64,000 bases of DNA from an uncultured Sutterella sp. (GCA_900545275.1 UQYG01000011.1:50926-114925), one strand, 5' to 3'; counted from the first letter of the stretch, positions 42,409 through 51,366 are shown. Notes: a model not told the origin generated them from the sequence alone. Numbers and translations are program-made.

Positions 42409-43356
42409 TCAACTCTCCTCTCGAACCTCCCGCCAGAACGCCGTCGCCCTCGCGATCCAACCTTCCGCAGCGGTCCCCTTTCCGAGACCAAAGCCGTGTG
42501 GAAGTCCGCCGAGACGCTCGTACCGGGTCTTCACGCCGGCGCGCTCGAGCGCCCGCATTCTGCGGTCCGTCACGGAAATGGGAGCGATGCCGTCCCGCGT
42601 TCCCTGGATCATGTAGGTGGCGGGATCGGTTGCCCGCCACTCCGAGAGCCCCGTGTAGGCCATGATGACGGCGGCGGGCCGAGGCGCGGCGGGACGCCCG
42701 AAGGCCTCCGTCCCGTAGGAGCCGAGCCAGGCCGCCATGCGCGCCCCCGCGGAACTCCCAGCCAAGGCGTAGCCGTCGGGATCGACGTCGTCCGCCGTAC
42801 GGACGCGAAGGATTGCGTCGGCGAGATCCTCGCAGGCCCAACGTCCGCTTCCCGTACGGTATTGGAGTACGAAGGCGTTCATTCCCTCGGCTGCAAATGC
42901 TTCGGCGTAGGGAAAGCCTTCGTGAATCGACCCCACGTAGGAAAACCCTCCGCCCGGGCAGACGATCACGAAGGGTGCTCCCGTTCGCCCCGGAAAGGAA
43001 AAGAGTCCGACGTCTTCCCGTCCGAGTCCGATCCAAAGCTTTTCACCCCGCCTAGCCCGCTCGGAAAGTCGGTTGAGAATAGCGACCGAAGCCTCGGGGT
43101 CGACGCCCGTGTGATAGGGAAGAAGACGCGGGATGTCGCGCATGGTCCAGTCGTCACGGTATCCGAATTCGAGCGGAAGCAAATTCTCGGCATAACCTTC
43201 AAACTCGGGACGGCGAAGGAGTTCGCCGATCGTGGTGTCGAGGGAAATCGGACGGTCCGCCCCCTTCCCTTCCATGACTTTCTCTCCCGCTCGGGAATGA
43301 AAGGAAACGCCCGCGGCCATGAGGCCGGCCGCCCGCAGAAAATTTCTTCTCATCAT
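42409..43356 (-). CDS. Exported alpha/beta hydrolase, acetylesterase-like (Tat leader)
   Basis: The 315-residue protein begins MMRRNFLRAAGLMAAGV, a Tat-type leader. The catalytic region shows CPGGGFSYVG, an oxyanion motif, AGSSAGARMAAW with the serine nucleophile, TRDGIAPI with the acid, and LPHGFGLG with the histidine. This resembles acetyl-xylan or pectin acetylesterase-like BD-FAE enzymes. Start at 43356 (or 43353) is supported by GGGAGC. It is divergent from the exported flavodoxin gene with 249 bp between, and its 3' end abuts the ATPase fragment. Confidence 0.85.
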   Translation of the reverse strand: MMRRNFLRAAGLMAAGVSFHSRAGEKVMEGKGADRPISLDTTIGELLRRPEFEGYAENLLPLEFGYRDDWTMRDIPRLLPYHTGVDPEASVAILNRLSERARRGEKLWIGLGREDVGLFSFPGRTGAPFVIVCPGGGFSYVGSIHEGFPYAEAFAAEGMNAFVLQYRTGSGRWACEDLADAILRVRTADDVDPDGYALAGSSAGARMAAWLGSYGTEAFGRPAAPRPAAVIMAYTGLSEWRATDPATYMIQGTRDGIAPISVTDRRMRALERAGVKTRYERLGGLPHGFGLGKGTAAEGWIARATAFWREVREES

Positions 43357-43605
43357 TCGTACCGCTCCCTGCGCCCGCCGCCGTGATGCAAAGAGAACGT
43401 GCCGAAACGACGCAATCGAAACACGCGGCGGGTTTGTCTTGCGGTCATTTTCTTCGTTTCCACCTCGCCGCGCGATGAAATCGGACCGCAAAAAGGCCTC
43501 TTGGAAGAATTCGGCAAAAATCGGCCAGAATCCCGCACGAAGCGCCGGGCCTCCCTTTTTAGGATGTAAACGTCGAAAACGAATCCACTCATGGGGAGAA
43601 TGACC

Positions 43606-44187
43606 ATGTTGCAGAGCAAGCGAAACTTTCTCAAGACGGTCTTCATGACCGGCTGCGCTTTCGGACTCGCGTCCCGCGTCGGCGCCGCCGAAACCGCGAC
43701 ACCCGCCAACACGCGGCGCATCGCCGTCGTCTACTTCTCGAAGACGGGCAATACGCGCAAGGTGGCCGAGACGATCCGTTCCCTCACCGGAGCGGACCTC
43801 TACGAGGTGACGACGAAGGAACCCTATCCCGAGGAATACGGGCCGACCACCGAAATCGTGAAGGAAGAAATCGAAAAGGGAATCGAACGCGAAATCGTCG
43901 CGCCGAAAATGGACCTCTCAAAGTACGACGTCGTGATCCTCGGGACGCCCACTTGGTGGCACCACGTCGCACAGGCGCTGCAGACCTGGATCAAGTCCGT
44001 CGACCTCAAGGGAAAGACCGTCGCTCACTTCAACACCCACGGAGGCGGCGGCCGCATGCACACGGAAGAGGACTTCCTGAAGATCCTTCCCGACAACGAG
44101 CATCTCGGACACCTCACCATCCGCGGCTCCGCCTGGGGTCTCGAGGGAGACGTCCGCGACTGGCTCAAGGAGATCGGACTTCTCTGA
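43606..44187 (+). CDS. Exported flavodoxin (Tat leader)
   Basis: The 193-residue protein has a KR-type twin-arginine leader (SKRNFLKT) and a cleavage region RVGAAE. The mature part holds the FMN phosphate loop in YFSKTGNTRKVAE, the aromatic loop GTPTWWHHV, and HFNTHGGGGR. GGGGAG lies 8 bases before the ATG at 43606; upstream ATGs overlap that site. It is paralogous to 14531-15106. It sits in a group with an exported esterase, an exported aldo/keto reductase and a LysR gene. Confidence 0.88.
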   Translation: MLQSKRNFLKTVFMTGCAFGLASRVGAAETATPANTRRIAVVYFSKTGNTRKVAETIRSLTGADLYEVTTKEPYPEEYGPTTEIVKEEIEKGIEREIVAPKMDLSKYDVVILGTPTWWHHVAQALQTWIKSVDLKGKTVAHFNTHGGGGRMHTEEDFLKILPDNEHLGHLTIRGSAWGLEGDVRDWLKEIGLL

Positions 44188-44205
44188 CCGCAGTGCGCAA
44201 GATTC

Positions 44206-44248
44206 CCGCCTTTCCGGACGGATCGTTCGGGAAGGCGGATTTTTTTTC
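44206..44248 (+). terminator. Terminator after the flavodoxin gene
   Basis: CCGCCTT (44206-44212) pairs with AAGGCGG (44232-44238), followed by an A and eight T residues. Confidence 0.88.
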
Positions 44249-44265
44249 GATTGCGAAGACAAGCT

Positions 44266-45185
44266 TCAGTACCAGTCGTGCTTTTCGCCCCGATCAAGCT
44301 TTGCCAGCCGCCGCATTTCGTCGGGCGCGAGCTCAAAATCGAATACTTCCGCATTTTCCTTGATGTGAGCGGGATTGCTCGAGCCCGGGATCACCGCGAC
44401 GTTACGCTGCAGATTCCAGCGCAAAATGACCTGGGCAGCGGTCTTTCCGTGAGCGCGGCCGATCCGGACGATCTCTGGGTGCTCGAGAATGGGGGCGGTC
44501 CAACCTCGGCCGCCGAAAGGAAACCAGCTCTGCACGACGATTCCCTTCTCCTGCAAGAAGGGAACGACGTCCTGTTCCTGGTAGAAGGGATGAATTTCGT
44601 TTTGCACGAGAGCGGGCGTTGTGTCGACCTTCGGCAAAAAGTCGGCGAGTTCCTTCACGTACCAATTGGAGAGTCCGATCGAGCGCACGAGCTTGCGCTC
44701 CACCGCCTTTTCGATCGCACGGTAAGCCGCAACGTCGCGCTTCCGGGATGATGAAGCAGCATGAGGTCGACGTAGCCGATGTCGAGCTTCGCGAGCGACT
44801 CCTCCAGCGCCTCTTCGGGACGGTCGAACTGCGGGGGATATAGCTTCGTCGTCACGAAGATCTCCTCTCTCGCGAGGCCGTTTCGCACGGCTTCGCGCAC
44901 CGCCCGTCCTACCTCCCGTTCGTTGCCGTAGATCGACGCCGTGTCGATGATCCGCATGCCGCATTCGAGCGCCGCGCGAACCGAGCGCACGCAGACGCCT
45001 CCGTGAAGAGAATAGGTTCCGAGTCCGAGAATCGGCATCTTCCAACCGCTGTTGAGTTCCACGTTTTTCTCCTTCAGATCGAATTCTCTTTTCCCGACGG
45101 CGTCGGCGGCCGTCGTCGGCCGAAGCGGCAACGCCGCCGCGCACAATCCGAACGCGCCCAAACGCAGGACGTCTCTTCGCAACAT
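44266..45185 (-). pseudogene. Exported aldo/keto reductase with a single-base frameshift
   Basis: The N-terminal frame (45185 down to about 44742) reads MLRRDVLRLGAFGL, a Tat-like leader, then GLGTYSLHGG, DTASIYGNE with the catalytic Asp/Tyr region, TTKLYPP and LMLLHHPGS. The continuation, RDVAAYRAIEKAVERK, SIGLSNWY, then the NADPH-binding IPGSSNPAHIKEN and the C-terminus at 44266, is in another frame. The shift falls near 44737-44742 in GCGCGAC; one extra G would restore the gene. No long homopolymer is involved. Otherwise the gene looks intact and functional, so the lesion is recent or a sequencing error. Confidence 0.82.
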
Positions 45186-45291
45186 GACGGGTCCTCCTTC
45201 GAAAATTCAGGCAAAGGTCGGCGATTTCCAATGAGGAGAGCGTAACGGCACGTCGCATACAGCGTCAAATGCCGATGAAGACAGGTAAACT

Positions 45292-45306
45292 ATGCCTTCA
45301 AGGCAT
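45292..45306. promoter_or_regulatory. Perfect 7-1-7 palindrome upstream of a LysR gene
   Basis: ATGCCTT, C, AAGGCAT at 45292-45306, between the divergent aldo/keto reductase and LysR genes and 27 bp before the LysR start. It is a plausible LysR-type operator. Confidence 0.5.
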
Positions 45307-45333
45307 GGAAATCGTTTTTCTCGGGAGGACTTC

Positions 45334-46224
45334 ATGGACATCCGCGTTCTGCGCTATTTTCTTGCGGCGGCCGAAGAACAAAGCATCACGGGAGCGGCGC
45401 AAAAACTCCACGTCACGCAGCCGACGCTTTCCCGCCAGTTCATGGAGCTCGAAGAAGAGCTCGGACACGCGCTCTTCATCCGGACGAACCGCAAGCTTCG
45501 CCTCACGCCCAAGGGAGAGCTCTTCTACGAGCGGGCGCGCTCCATCGTGACGCTCTTTGAGCGCACCAAGGCGGAAATCCGCGCCGAGGACGAACTCGCC
45601 GGCGAAATCCGCATCGCCGCGGGCGAGACGCCCGCGCTCGCGAGTCTCGCGCGCGCCATCGCCCGACTGCAAAAGGAAGCCCCAAAAGTCAAATTCCACA
45701 TCACGAGCGGCGCGGAAGCCGAAGTCAAGTCGGAACTTCACTCCGGTCTCACCGACTTCGGCGTCTTCGTCGGCACCGCCGACACGGTCGGCTACAGCGC
45801 CATCAAGTTGAAGCAAAAGGACGTCTGGGGCGTACTCACCCCAAAAAACGGTCCGTTCGCGGGAAAAGACCGCATTGAGGCGGCCGACCTGATCGGCGAA
45901 CCCCTTCTCTGTTCAGAACAATCTCACCGGCGCAATGAATTCGACGGGTGGCTCAACGACCTCAAGAACGACCTCGACATCGTCGGGACCTTCAACCTTC
46001 TCTACAACGCCTACGTGCTCGCGTCAGCGGGCGTGGGCCACGTCATCGCGCTCGGCGGCGTCGTCAATCCGGCGCCCGAGTCCGGCCTCGTATGGCTGCC
46101 GCTTTACCCCAGACTCGAGTGCGACATCCTCGTCGCCTGGGACCGCACGCGCCACCTGTCGCCGGCGGCCGAACGCCTGATCGCCCTTCTCAAGGAAGAG
46201 GAAGAGAGCGAGGCCGTGCGCTAA
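45334..46224 (+). CDS. LysR-family regulator
   Basis: The 296-residue protein has a LysR HTH (AEEQSITGAAQKLHVTQPTL, then SRQFMELEEELG) and an effector domain. GGGAGG precedes the ATG at 45334; an upstream start at 45292 lies inside the palindrome. It is divergent from the aldo/keto reductase, which it probably regulates, and lies 137 bp before an MFS gene in its own direction. Confidence 0.9.
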   Translation: MDIRVLRYFLAAAEEQSITGAAQKLHVTQPTLSRQFMELEEELGHALFIRTNRKLRLTPKGELFYERARSIVTLFERTKAEIRAEDELAGEIRIAAGETPALASLARAIARLQKEAPKVKFHITSGAEAEVKSELHSGLTDFGVFVGTADTVGYSAIKLKQKDVWGVLTPKNGPFAGKDRIEAADLIGEPLLCSEQSHRRNEFDGWLNDLKNDLDIVGTFNLLYNAYVLASAGVGHVIALGGVVNPAPESGLVWLPLYPRLECDILVAWDRTRHLSPAAERLIALLKEEEESEAVR

Positions 46225-46361
46225 GGCAAGTCCCCCTTTCTTATGTCCTACGGGCATGGCTAACCGTAAAAAGAAAGTATTTGTTATTGCAAAGAGTCTT
46301 CCGTAGACTTTTCGAACTTCGGGAGACGCTTCGTCTTCCGCTTTCTTTCGACGTTTTTCTC

Positions 46362-47549
46362 ATGACCCGCAAAATCCTCAACGAAAACCTTCTGATCGGC
46401 ATCCTCACGCTCGGCGTCTTCGGCATCATCAACACCGAAATGGGCGTCGTCGGGATCATTCCCCAGATCGCCGAGCGCTTCGGCGTTTCGATTTCCGCAG
46501 CCGGTTGGTGCGTGAGCATCTTCGCGCTCGTGGTCGCGGCCGCCGCCCCCGTGCTGCCCCTCCTCTTCTCCGGCGTCAACCGCAGACTCATGATGCTCGC
46601 GGCGCTCTTACTCTTTGCCCTCTCGAACCTCGTCGCTGCCGTCACGGATTCTTTCGCCCTGCTGCTCGCGTCGCGCGCTCTGCCCGCTCTTCTTCATCCC
46701 GTGTATGTGGCCATGGCCTTCACGCTTGCGGCCGAGGCTTCAAAAGACGATCCCTCCCCCGGCATCGCCCGCGTGTTCGTGGGCGTGTCCGCCGGCATGG
46801 TGCTCGGCGTTCCCATGACGACCTTTGTCACGACGCACGTCTCCTACGAAGCGGCAATGGGAATTTTCGGGCTCATCAACACCGCCGTGCTTGCGGCCAC
46901 CTACCTGCTGGTTCCGGACATGCCCGCCAAGCGCATGAACCCGGGACATCAGCTGCGGGTTCTCAAACGCCCTTCGCTATGGCTCGGCGTCGCGGCCTTC
47001 ACCAGCATCAACGGCGCCATGTTCGGGTTCTTCAGTTTCATGAGCGATTTTCTGCACCGGGAGAGCGGTTTTTCGTTTGACGCAGTCGGCACCGTGCTCC
47101 TCGCCTACGGGCTCGCCAACATCGCGGGCAACATGTTGGGCGGGCGCGTCTTCGGACGCTGCCGCAAATTATTCACGCGCGTCGGCCCCGCAGTGATGCT
47201 CGCGCTCTACGCCCTTCTTTATGTTTTTGCCGAGGACCGGACCGCCGCGGCGATCCTCGTCGTTCTTCTCGGCGTGAGCGCCGGGGCGATCAACATCAGC
47301 GGTCAGTACATGATCAGCGCCGCCGCCCGCGAGGCGCCCGACTTCTCGAACGGCCTTTTTCTCACGGCCGCGAATTTCGGCACGGCCGCGGGTACCTTTT
47401 TGTGCGGGCTCTTTATCGACCTGGTCGATTCCCGCGCCGCGCTCTTTGCGACGGCACTCCTGCTTCTTGCCGCCGTCTTCCTGTCGTACGCGCGGACCGT
47501 GAAGGGGCACGCCGACTACGCCCTTGGCACGCCGGCGAATCCGGCGTAA
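46362..47549 (+). CDS. MFS drug/sugar efflux-type transporter
   Basis: A 395-residue membrane protein with twelve predicted helices. It resembles the arabinose-efflux/AraJ-type group: FGIINTEMGVVGIIPQIAERF in helix 1 and its loop, SRALPALLHPVYVAMAF in helix 4, and ANIAGNMLGGR in the second half. Substrate unknown. The ATG at 46362 has no visible Shine-Dalgarno; the long upstream frame is antisense-like. It follows the LysR gene and may belong to its regulon. Confidence 0.88.
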   Translation: MTRKILNENLLIGILTLGVFGIINTEMGVVGIIPQIAERFGVSISAAGWCVSIFALVVAAAAPVLPLLFSGVNRRLMMLAALLLFALSNLVAAVTDSFALLLASRALPALLHPVYVAMAFTLAAEASKDDPSPGIARVFVGVSAGMVLGVPMTTFVTTHVSYEAAMGIFGLINTAVLAATYLLVPDMPAKRMNPGHQLRVLKRPSLWLGVAAFTSINGAMFGFFSFMSDFLHRESGFSFDAVGTVLLAYGLANIAGNMLGGRVFGRCRKLFTRVGPAVMLALYALLYVFAEDRTAAAILVVLLGVSAGAINISGQYMISAAAREAPDFSNGLFLTAANFGTAAGTFLCGLFIDLVDSRAALFATALLLLAAVFLSYARTVKGHADYALGTPANPA

Positions 47550-47577
47550 GGCCATTCTTTTTCGAAAAGAGATGAAA

Positions 47578-47607
47578 ACGGGCGCGGTCACCCCGCGCCC
47601 GTCTTTT
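47578..47607. terminator. Terminator between the MFS gene and the convergent lipoprotein gene
   Basis: ACGGGCGCGG (47578-47587) pairs perfectly with CCGCGCCCGT (47593-47602) around five bases, followed by CTTTT on the plus strand. Confidence 0.85.
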
Positions 47608-47625
47608 ATCGGGTTTCCGATCGGG

Positions 47626-48132
47626 TCAGAAAAAGAGTCCGTCCCGATCCCACCACGGATCGATCGTGTAGCCAACTTCGGTTACGACGCCCTTCATGTC
47701 GAACTGCACCCAGCAGGCCATGTGGAAGAAGCCTTCGTCGAGGAACCGATACATCCAGGCGTCTTCGTTCACCAGCGCGAAGTGGCTTTCCTCGGCGCAC
47801 TTTCCGAAGAGGTTCCACACCGTTTCCTTTGTATCGACGCCCGGGCGGATGAGTGCGAAATGTTCCCGATCGAGCACGTTTTGGCGCGAGACGACTTCGC
47901 CCTTTTCATTGAAGTCGATCCACCAGACCTGCTCGCTCATGGGCTGAAGCGAATAGACAAAACGCATGCCGCCCGTCTCGAGCGCCACCTTGGCGTCCGG
48001 AGCGCCAAGCTCCGACTCCACCGCCGTGAGGCTCATGCCGGGCTCCATGAGCTGCGGATGCGCGCAGCCTCCGAGGAGAGCGGCGCAGGCGAGCGTCAGA
48101 GCGAAGCAACGGAATTTTTGCTGAAGAGACAT
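47626..48132 (-). CDS. Small lipoprotein with two BamE/SmpA-like repeats
   Basis: The 168-residue product has a lipoprotein signal peptide with lipobox LLGGC, so it should be anchored in the envelope. Two short repeats, MEPGMSLTAVESELGAP and RPGVDTKETVWNLFGKC, resemble the SmpA/BamE or beta-lactamase-inhibitor-like fold. That fold usually mediates protein contacts. Neither the partner nor the function is known. It is the last gene of the minus-strand group that begins with mtnA, separated from the 83-residue gene by 48 bp. Confidence 0.82.
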   Translation of the reverse strand: MSLQQKFRCFALTLACAALLGGCAHPQLMEPGMSLTAVESELGAPDAKVALETGGMRFVYSLQPMSEQVWWIDFNEKGEVVSRQNVLDREHFALIRPGVDTKETVWNLFGKCAEESHFALVNEDAWMYRFLDEGFFHMACWVQFDMKGVVTEVGYTIDPWWDRDGLFF

Positions 48133-48180
48133 CTGATCCTCCCTTTGTGTTCGGGATTTTCGATCCTTTTCAGATCCCCG

Positions 48181-48432
48181 TCAACGCTTCCCTTCAGGAG
48201 GAAGCGCTTCGGCGGGCGCGGTCTTTTCCTCGTAGTCGCACTCGAGCGAGTCGACGAGCTCGTGGAGCTTCGCCTTCCATTCGGCCTTGGCGACGCCGAG
48301 AAGCACGGCATCCTCAAAGAAGTCTTGGAGCGCCGTTTCGGTTTCCTCCCAGGCTTCGGCGAGGACCTTCACGCTCTCCGTGCAGGAGACGACCGTACCG
48401 TCCTTTCTGAGCCAGCGCTCGGGCGACGTCAT
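48181..48432 (-). CDS. Small acidic protein of unknown function, coupled to the aldolase gene
   Basis: An 83-residue protein starting MTSPERWLRKDGTVVSC. Its ATG overlaps the stop of the class II aldolase gene (ATGA), with GGAGG inside the aldolase end, so the two are translationally coupled. It appears helical (VKVLAEAWEETETALQDFF) with two cysteines and a proline-rich tail. I do not recognise the family. Coupling suggests an accessory role in the same salvage pathway or in the aldolase complex. Confidence 0.75.
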   Translation of the reverse strand: MTSPERWLRKDGTVVSCTESVKVLAEAWEETETALQDFFEDAVLLGVAKAEWKAKLHELVDSLECDYEEKTAPAEALPPEGKR

Positions 48433-49115
48433 CGGGTTTCCTCCCCTTCCAGAGCAGGCTGCCTGCCGTAGGTGCGGAAACGCCCGATCACCGTCGCCAT
48501 CTCCTCGTCGGAAAGAAGACGCGGCTCGCCAAGACCCCGCACGATCACATACTGTCGCGCGAGGTTTTCGATTTCGGCCGCAAGATCGAGCGCCTTTTCG
48601 GGCGAGGGTCCGATCGCCACGACGCCGTGGTGCTCGAGGAGACAGGCGTTCTTCTCCCGAAGCGCTTCGGCCGTGCGTTCGCCCAGAAGTTCCGTCCCGA
48701 AGGTCGCATAGGGCACGACGTCGATCGAAGAACCGCCCGCGACCGCCACCATGTAGTGAAAGGCGGGAATTCCCATGTTTTGGCAGGCGAGCGCCGTGGC
48801 GTAGGCCGAGTGCGTGTGCACGACCGCGCCCGCGTCGGGGCGGGCGGCGTACACCGCACGGTGAAGCGACCATTCGGAGGACGGCAAAAGCGTCCCTTCG
48901 CGGTCCTCGACCGAAGCCGCGCAGAGCGGCATCCAGACGAGATCTTCGGGCGTGAGCGACGCATAGGGGACGCCCGTGGGCGTCACGAGAAACCCCGGAC
49001 GGCCGTCGCGCTCGACGCGCACCGACACGTTTCCGGACTTGTTCACGTTGATGCCGCGCTCGTTCATGCCGCGCGCCGCGGCTATGAGGCGTTCGGAAAG
49101 GCTCGATTCCCGCAT
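48429..49115 (-). CDS. Class II aldolase (fuculose-phosphate aldolase-like), probable DHAP-shunt aldolase
   Basis: The 228-residue enzyme has the class II aldolase/adducin fold: NVNKSGNVSVR, zinc ligands in VVHTHSAYA, a catalytic glutamate in PSSEWSLHR, and LEHHGVV. The preceding gene, 10 bp away, is mtnA. In established pathways of this type (the DHAP shunt in Rhodospirillum rubrum and pathogenic E. coli), MtnA isomerises 5-(methylthio)ribose- or 5-deoxyribose-1-phosphate and this aldolase cleaves it to DHAP and an aldehyde. MtnB dehydratase is homologous, so that role cannot be fully excluded. Confidence 0.85.
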   Translation of the reverse strand: MRESSLSERLIAAARGMNERGINVNKSGNVSVRVERDGRPGFLVTPTGVPYASLTPEDLVWMPLCAASVEDREGTLLPSSEWSLHRAVYAARPDAGAVVHTHSAYATALACQNMGIPAFHYMVAVAGGSSIDVVPYATFGTELLGERTAEALREKNACLLEHHGVVAIGPSPEKALDLAAEIENLARQYVIVRGLGEPRLLSDEEMATVIGRFRTYGRQPALEGEETR

Positions 49116-49125
49116 CTGAAATCCT

Positions 49126-50217
49126 TTACTGATACGCGCTCAGCTGATCGGCGAAGCCCGAATAGAGATCCTCGGGCTTGAAGACGCCGCGCTCCGTGAA
49201 GAAGGCCGTCACGAGACGCGAAGGCGTCACGTCGAAGGCGGGATTCGCCACGGGCGTGCCCTCCGGAGCGAGCCGCACCACGGCGGGCTTGCCGTTCTTG
49301 TCCACGCCGTGGACGCCGAGCACTTCTTCTGCGCCTCGGTTTTCGATTTCGATTTCCCGCCGGCCCGAAAGAAGACGCCAGTCGACCGTCGACGAAGGCG
49401 CCGCCACGTAGAAGGGAACGCCGTTGTCGTGGGCGGCGAGCGCCTTGAGATACGTTCCGATCTTGTTGGCGACGTCGCCTCGGCGCGTGATGCGGTCGGC
49501 TCCGACGATCACGGCGTCCACGTCTCCGTGCTGCATGAGGTGTCCGCCCGCGTTGTCGACGATGAGGGTGTGGGCGACCCCGTGCTCGCGAAGCTCCCAC
49601 TCGGTGAGAAGCCCCTGATTGCGAGGACGGGTCTCCTCGACCCAGACGTGCAGGGGAATCCCTTCGTCGTGCGCCTGATAGACGGGCGAAAGAGCCGTCC
49701 CGTAGTCGACGGTTGCGAGCCACCCGGCGTTGCAGTGCGTGAGGATGTTGAGCGGCCGGCGCTTTTCCTGATACAGCTCGCGCAGAACCCCGAGTCCCGC
49801 CTCGCCGATGCGGCGGCAGCGCTCGACGTCCTCCTGCGTCATCTCTTCGGCAAGACGCACGGCCGTAAAGAAGCGGTCCTTGGGCTCGCGCGGAAGGAGC
49901 GCTCCGAGCATACGCGTCACCGCCCAGGAGAGATTCACCGCCGTGGGGCGCGCGCTTCGGATGACTTCGGCCGCCTTCAAAAGCGACTCGTTGTCGCGGC
50001 AGGTCTTGAGCGCGAGCACGACGCCCCAGGCTCCGGTGACGCCGATGAGGGGCGCCCCGCGCACCCGCATGCTGCGGATGGCTTCGACGGCGTCCTCCCA
50101 GGTCGTGAGAACGCGGCGCTCAAAGCGGAAGGGAAGAAGCGTCTGATCGATGATTTCCACCGATTCGCCGCCCTCGAGGGAACGGATGCTGCGGGCGGGA
50201 AGACCGTGAACTTTCAT
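49126..50217 (-). CDS. mtnA: S-methyl-5-thioribose-1-phosphate isomerase
   Basis: The 363-residue enzyme converts methylthioribose-1-phosphate to the ribulose form. It belongs to the eIF2B-related isomerases and shows MRVRGAPLIGVTGAWG, THCNAGWLATVDYGTAL with the catalytic cysteine, and VIVGADRITRRGDVANKIGT with the aspartate. The ATG at 50217 gives the normal N-terminus; an upstream start at 50277 is possible but unconserved. No mtnK, mtnN or mtnP lies in the window, so its substrate must come from genes elsewhere. It forms an operon with the aldolase. Confidence 0.94.
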   Translation of the reverse strand: MKVHGLPARSIRSLEGGESVEIIDQTLLPFRFERRVLTTWEDAVEAIRSMRVRGAPLIGVTGAWGVVLALKTCRDNESLLKAAEVIRSARPTAVNLSWAVTRMLGALLPREPKDRFFTAVRLAEEMTQEDVERCRRIGEAGLGVLRELYQEKRRPLNILTHCNAGWLATVDYGTALSPVYQAHDEGIPLHVWVEETRPRNQGLLTEWELREHGVAHTLIVDNAGGHLMQHGDVDAVIVGADRITRRGDVANKIGTYLKALAAHDNGVPFYVAAPSSTVDWRLLSGRREIEIENRGAEEVLGVHGVDKNGKPAVVRLAPEGTPVANPAFDVTPSRLVTAFFTERGVFKPEDLYSGFADQLSAYQ

Positions 50218-50248
50218 AGAGGGAAAAAGAAAAAAATCTTGGTAAAAA

Positions 50249-50271
50249 GGGCGCCCGAAGTGCGGACGCCC
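50249..50271 (-). terminator. Terminator between the GNAT-XRE gene and mtnA
   Basis: GGGCG (50249-50253) pairs with CGCCC (50267-50271), and inner CCG pairs with CGG after one mismatch. On the minus strand it is followed by five T residues, 55-77 bp after the GNAT-XRE stop. Confidence 0.7.
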
Positions 50272-50325
50272 CTCCATAAGGAAAAGATAGCAGGTTCAGA
50301 AAAGAAATGGAGACTGCGACGCGAA

Positions 50326-51366
50326 TCACTTCTCCTTGCCGCCTTCGCCCGCGGCCTTGGCGTCGCGCTCGGCCTTTTTGCGCTCGCGCTCTTCGCGCCG
50401 CAGGTCGACGACCTTCACCTTGCAGGCGACGGGAGAGATCTTCTTGGCGCCGATCGGACGTCCGCGGCGGATTCCGTCCCCGGACTCTTCCCCGGGCAGA
50501 TCGGGAAGCCCCCGCTCGAATTCGGCCTCCCAGACGACTTCGCCGCGCTCGACCGTGGCCTCGCGCAGATCTTCCTCCGTGAAGCTCGCCCCCGTCCCGG
50601 TGAGCGCAAGCCCCATGCCGAAGGTGTCGAGCACCTGCAGAACCTTCGCGAACTGCGCCGTGGGCTTCCCCGACTCCAGGTCGAGGAGAAAACGCCGTCC
50701 CACGCCGCAGCAGATGGCGGCGTCGCCCAGGGTCATCCCGAGCCGCGCGCGACGCGTGCGGATGAGGGCGCCGAGCTCTTCAGCGTCCCCGAAGCGGATG
50801 TAGCGCGTACGCATGACGGAGCGCTGGGGCGCACGACGCCTTTTGGGCGCAGACGTCTCCGCACCCCGCTTTTCCTTCTTCTCAAAGCGCAGCGTCATGT
50901 CGTACCAGACGGCGCCTCCGTGAACGCTTTCCGAAACGCCCCGCTTTTCAAAGCCGAAACGCTCGTAAAAGGGAATGAGACGCTCCTTGCAGGTAAGCAT
51001 CACGCCGCGCCGCCCCTCCCGTCGGGCCTTTTCGATGAAGGCGGCGAGCAGATCGCTCGCAATCCCCCGACGACGCCAGTCGGGATGCACGGCCAGGCCG
51101 AAGACGCTCTGCCAGGCCCCCTGCGGATCATGCAGACGGGCGTCTTCGTAAAGACGGTCTTCAATCGTTTCGCAGTTCGTCACCATCCCGTCGATGAGTC
51201 CCACGGGCGTACCGTCGGCTTCGGCAATCAAAAAACCTTCCGGAAAGGCCTTCAGGCGAGCCTCAAAACTCTCGCGGCTCGCTCCTTCGGCGGGCGGAAA
51301 GCTCGCCGCCTCGATCGCAGTCAGCGCGTCGAGGTCGCGAAGCGTAGCAGCGCGCAATGAAATCAT
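50326..51366 (-). CDS. GNAT acetyltransferase fused to an XRE (HipB-like) DNA-binding domain
   Basis: The 346-residue protein has two parts. Residues 1-160 are a GNAT acetyltransferase with VFGLAVHPDWRRRGIASDLL (acetyl-CoA loop 98-104) and FYERFGFEKR. After a basic linker, residues 197-255 form an XRE helix-turn-helix (LGALIRTRRARLGMTLGDAA, then a GVGRRFLLDLESGKPTAQFA segment) close to HipB-type antitoxins. A charged Lys/Arg/Glu tail follows. No hipA or obvious toxin is adjacent. It could be a self-regulated acetyltransferase or a one-protein toxin-antitoxin-like unit. Both halves look intact. Confidence 0.87.
   Translation of the reverse strand: MISLRAATLRDLDALTAIEAASFPPAEGASRESFEARLKAFPEGFLIAEADGTPVGLIDGMVTNCETIEDRLYEDARLHDPQGAWQSVFGLAVHPDWRRRGIASDLLAAFIEKARREGRRGVMLTCKERLIPFYERFGFEKRGVSESVHGGAVWYDMTLRFEKKEKRGAETSAPKRRRAPQRSVMRTRYIRFGDAEELGALIRTRRARLGMTLGDAAICCGVGRRFLLDLESGKPTAQFAKVLQVLDTFGMGLALTGTGASFTEEDLREATVERGEVVWEAEFERGLPDLPGEESGDGIRRGRPIGAKKISPVACKVKVVDLRREERERKKAERDAKAAGEGGKEK

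Noticed and set aside
42174..42665. The second DUF4143 frame as an intact short protein
   Set aside because: After about 78 codons the frame is merely antisense to the hydrolase gene; Walker B and the rest of the domain are missing.
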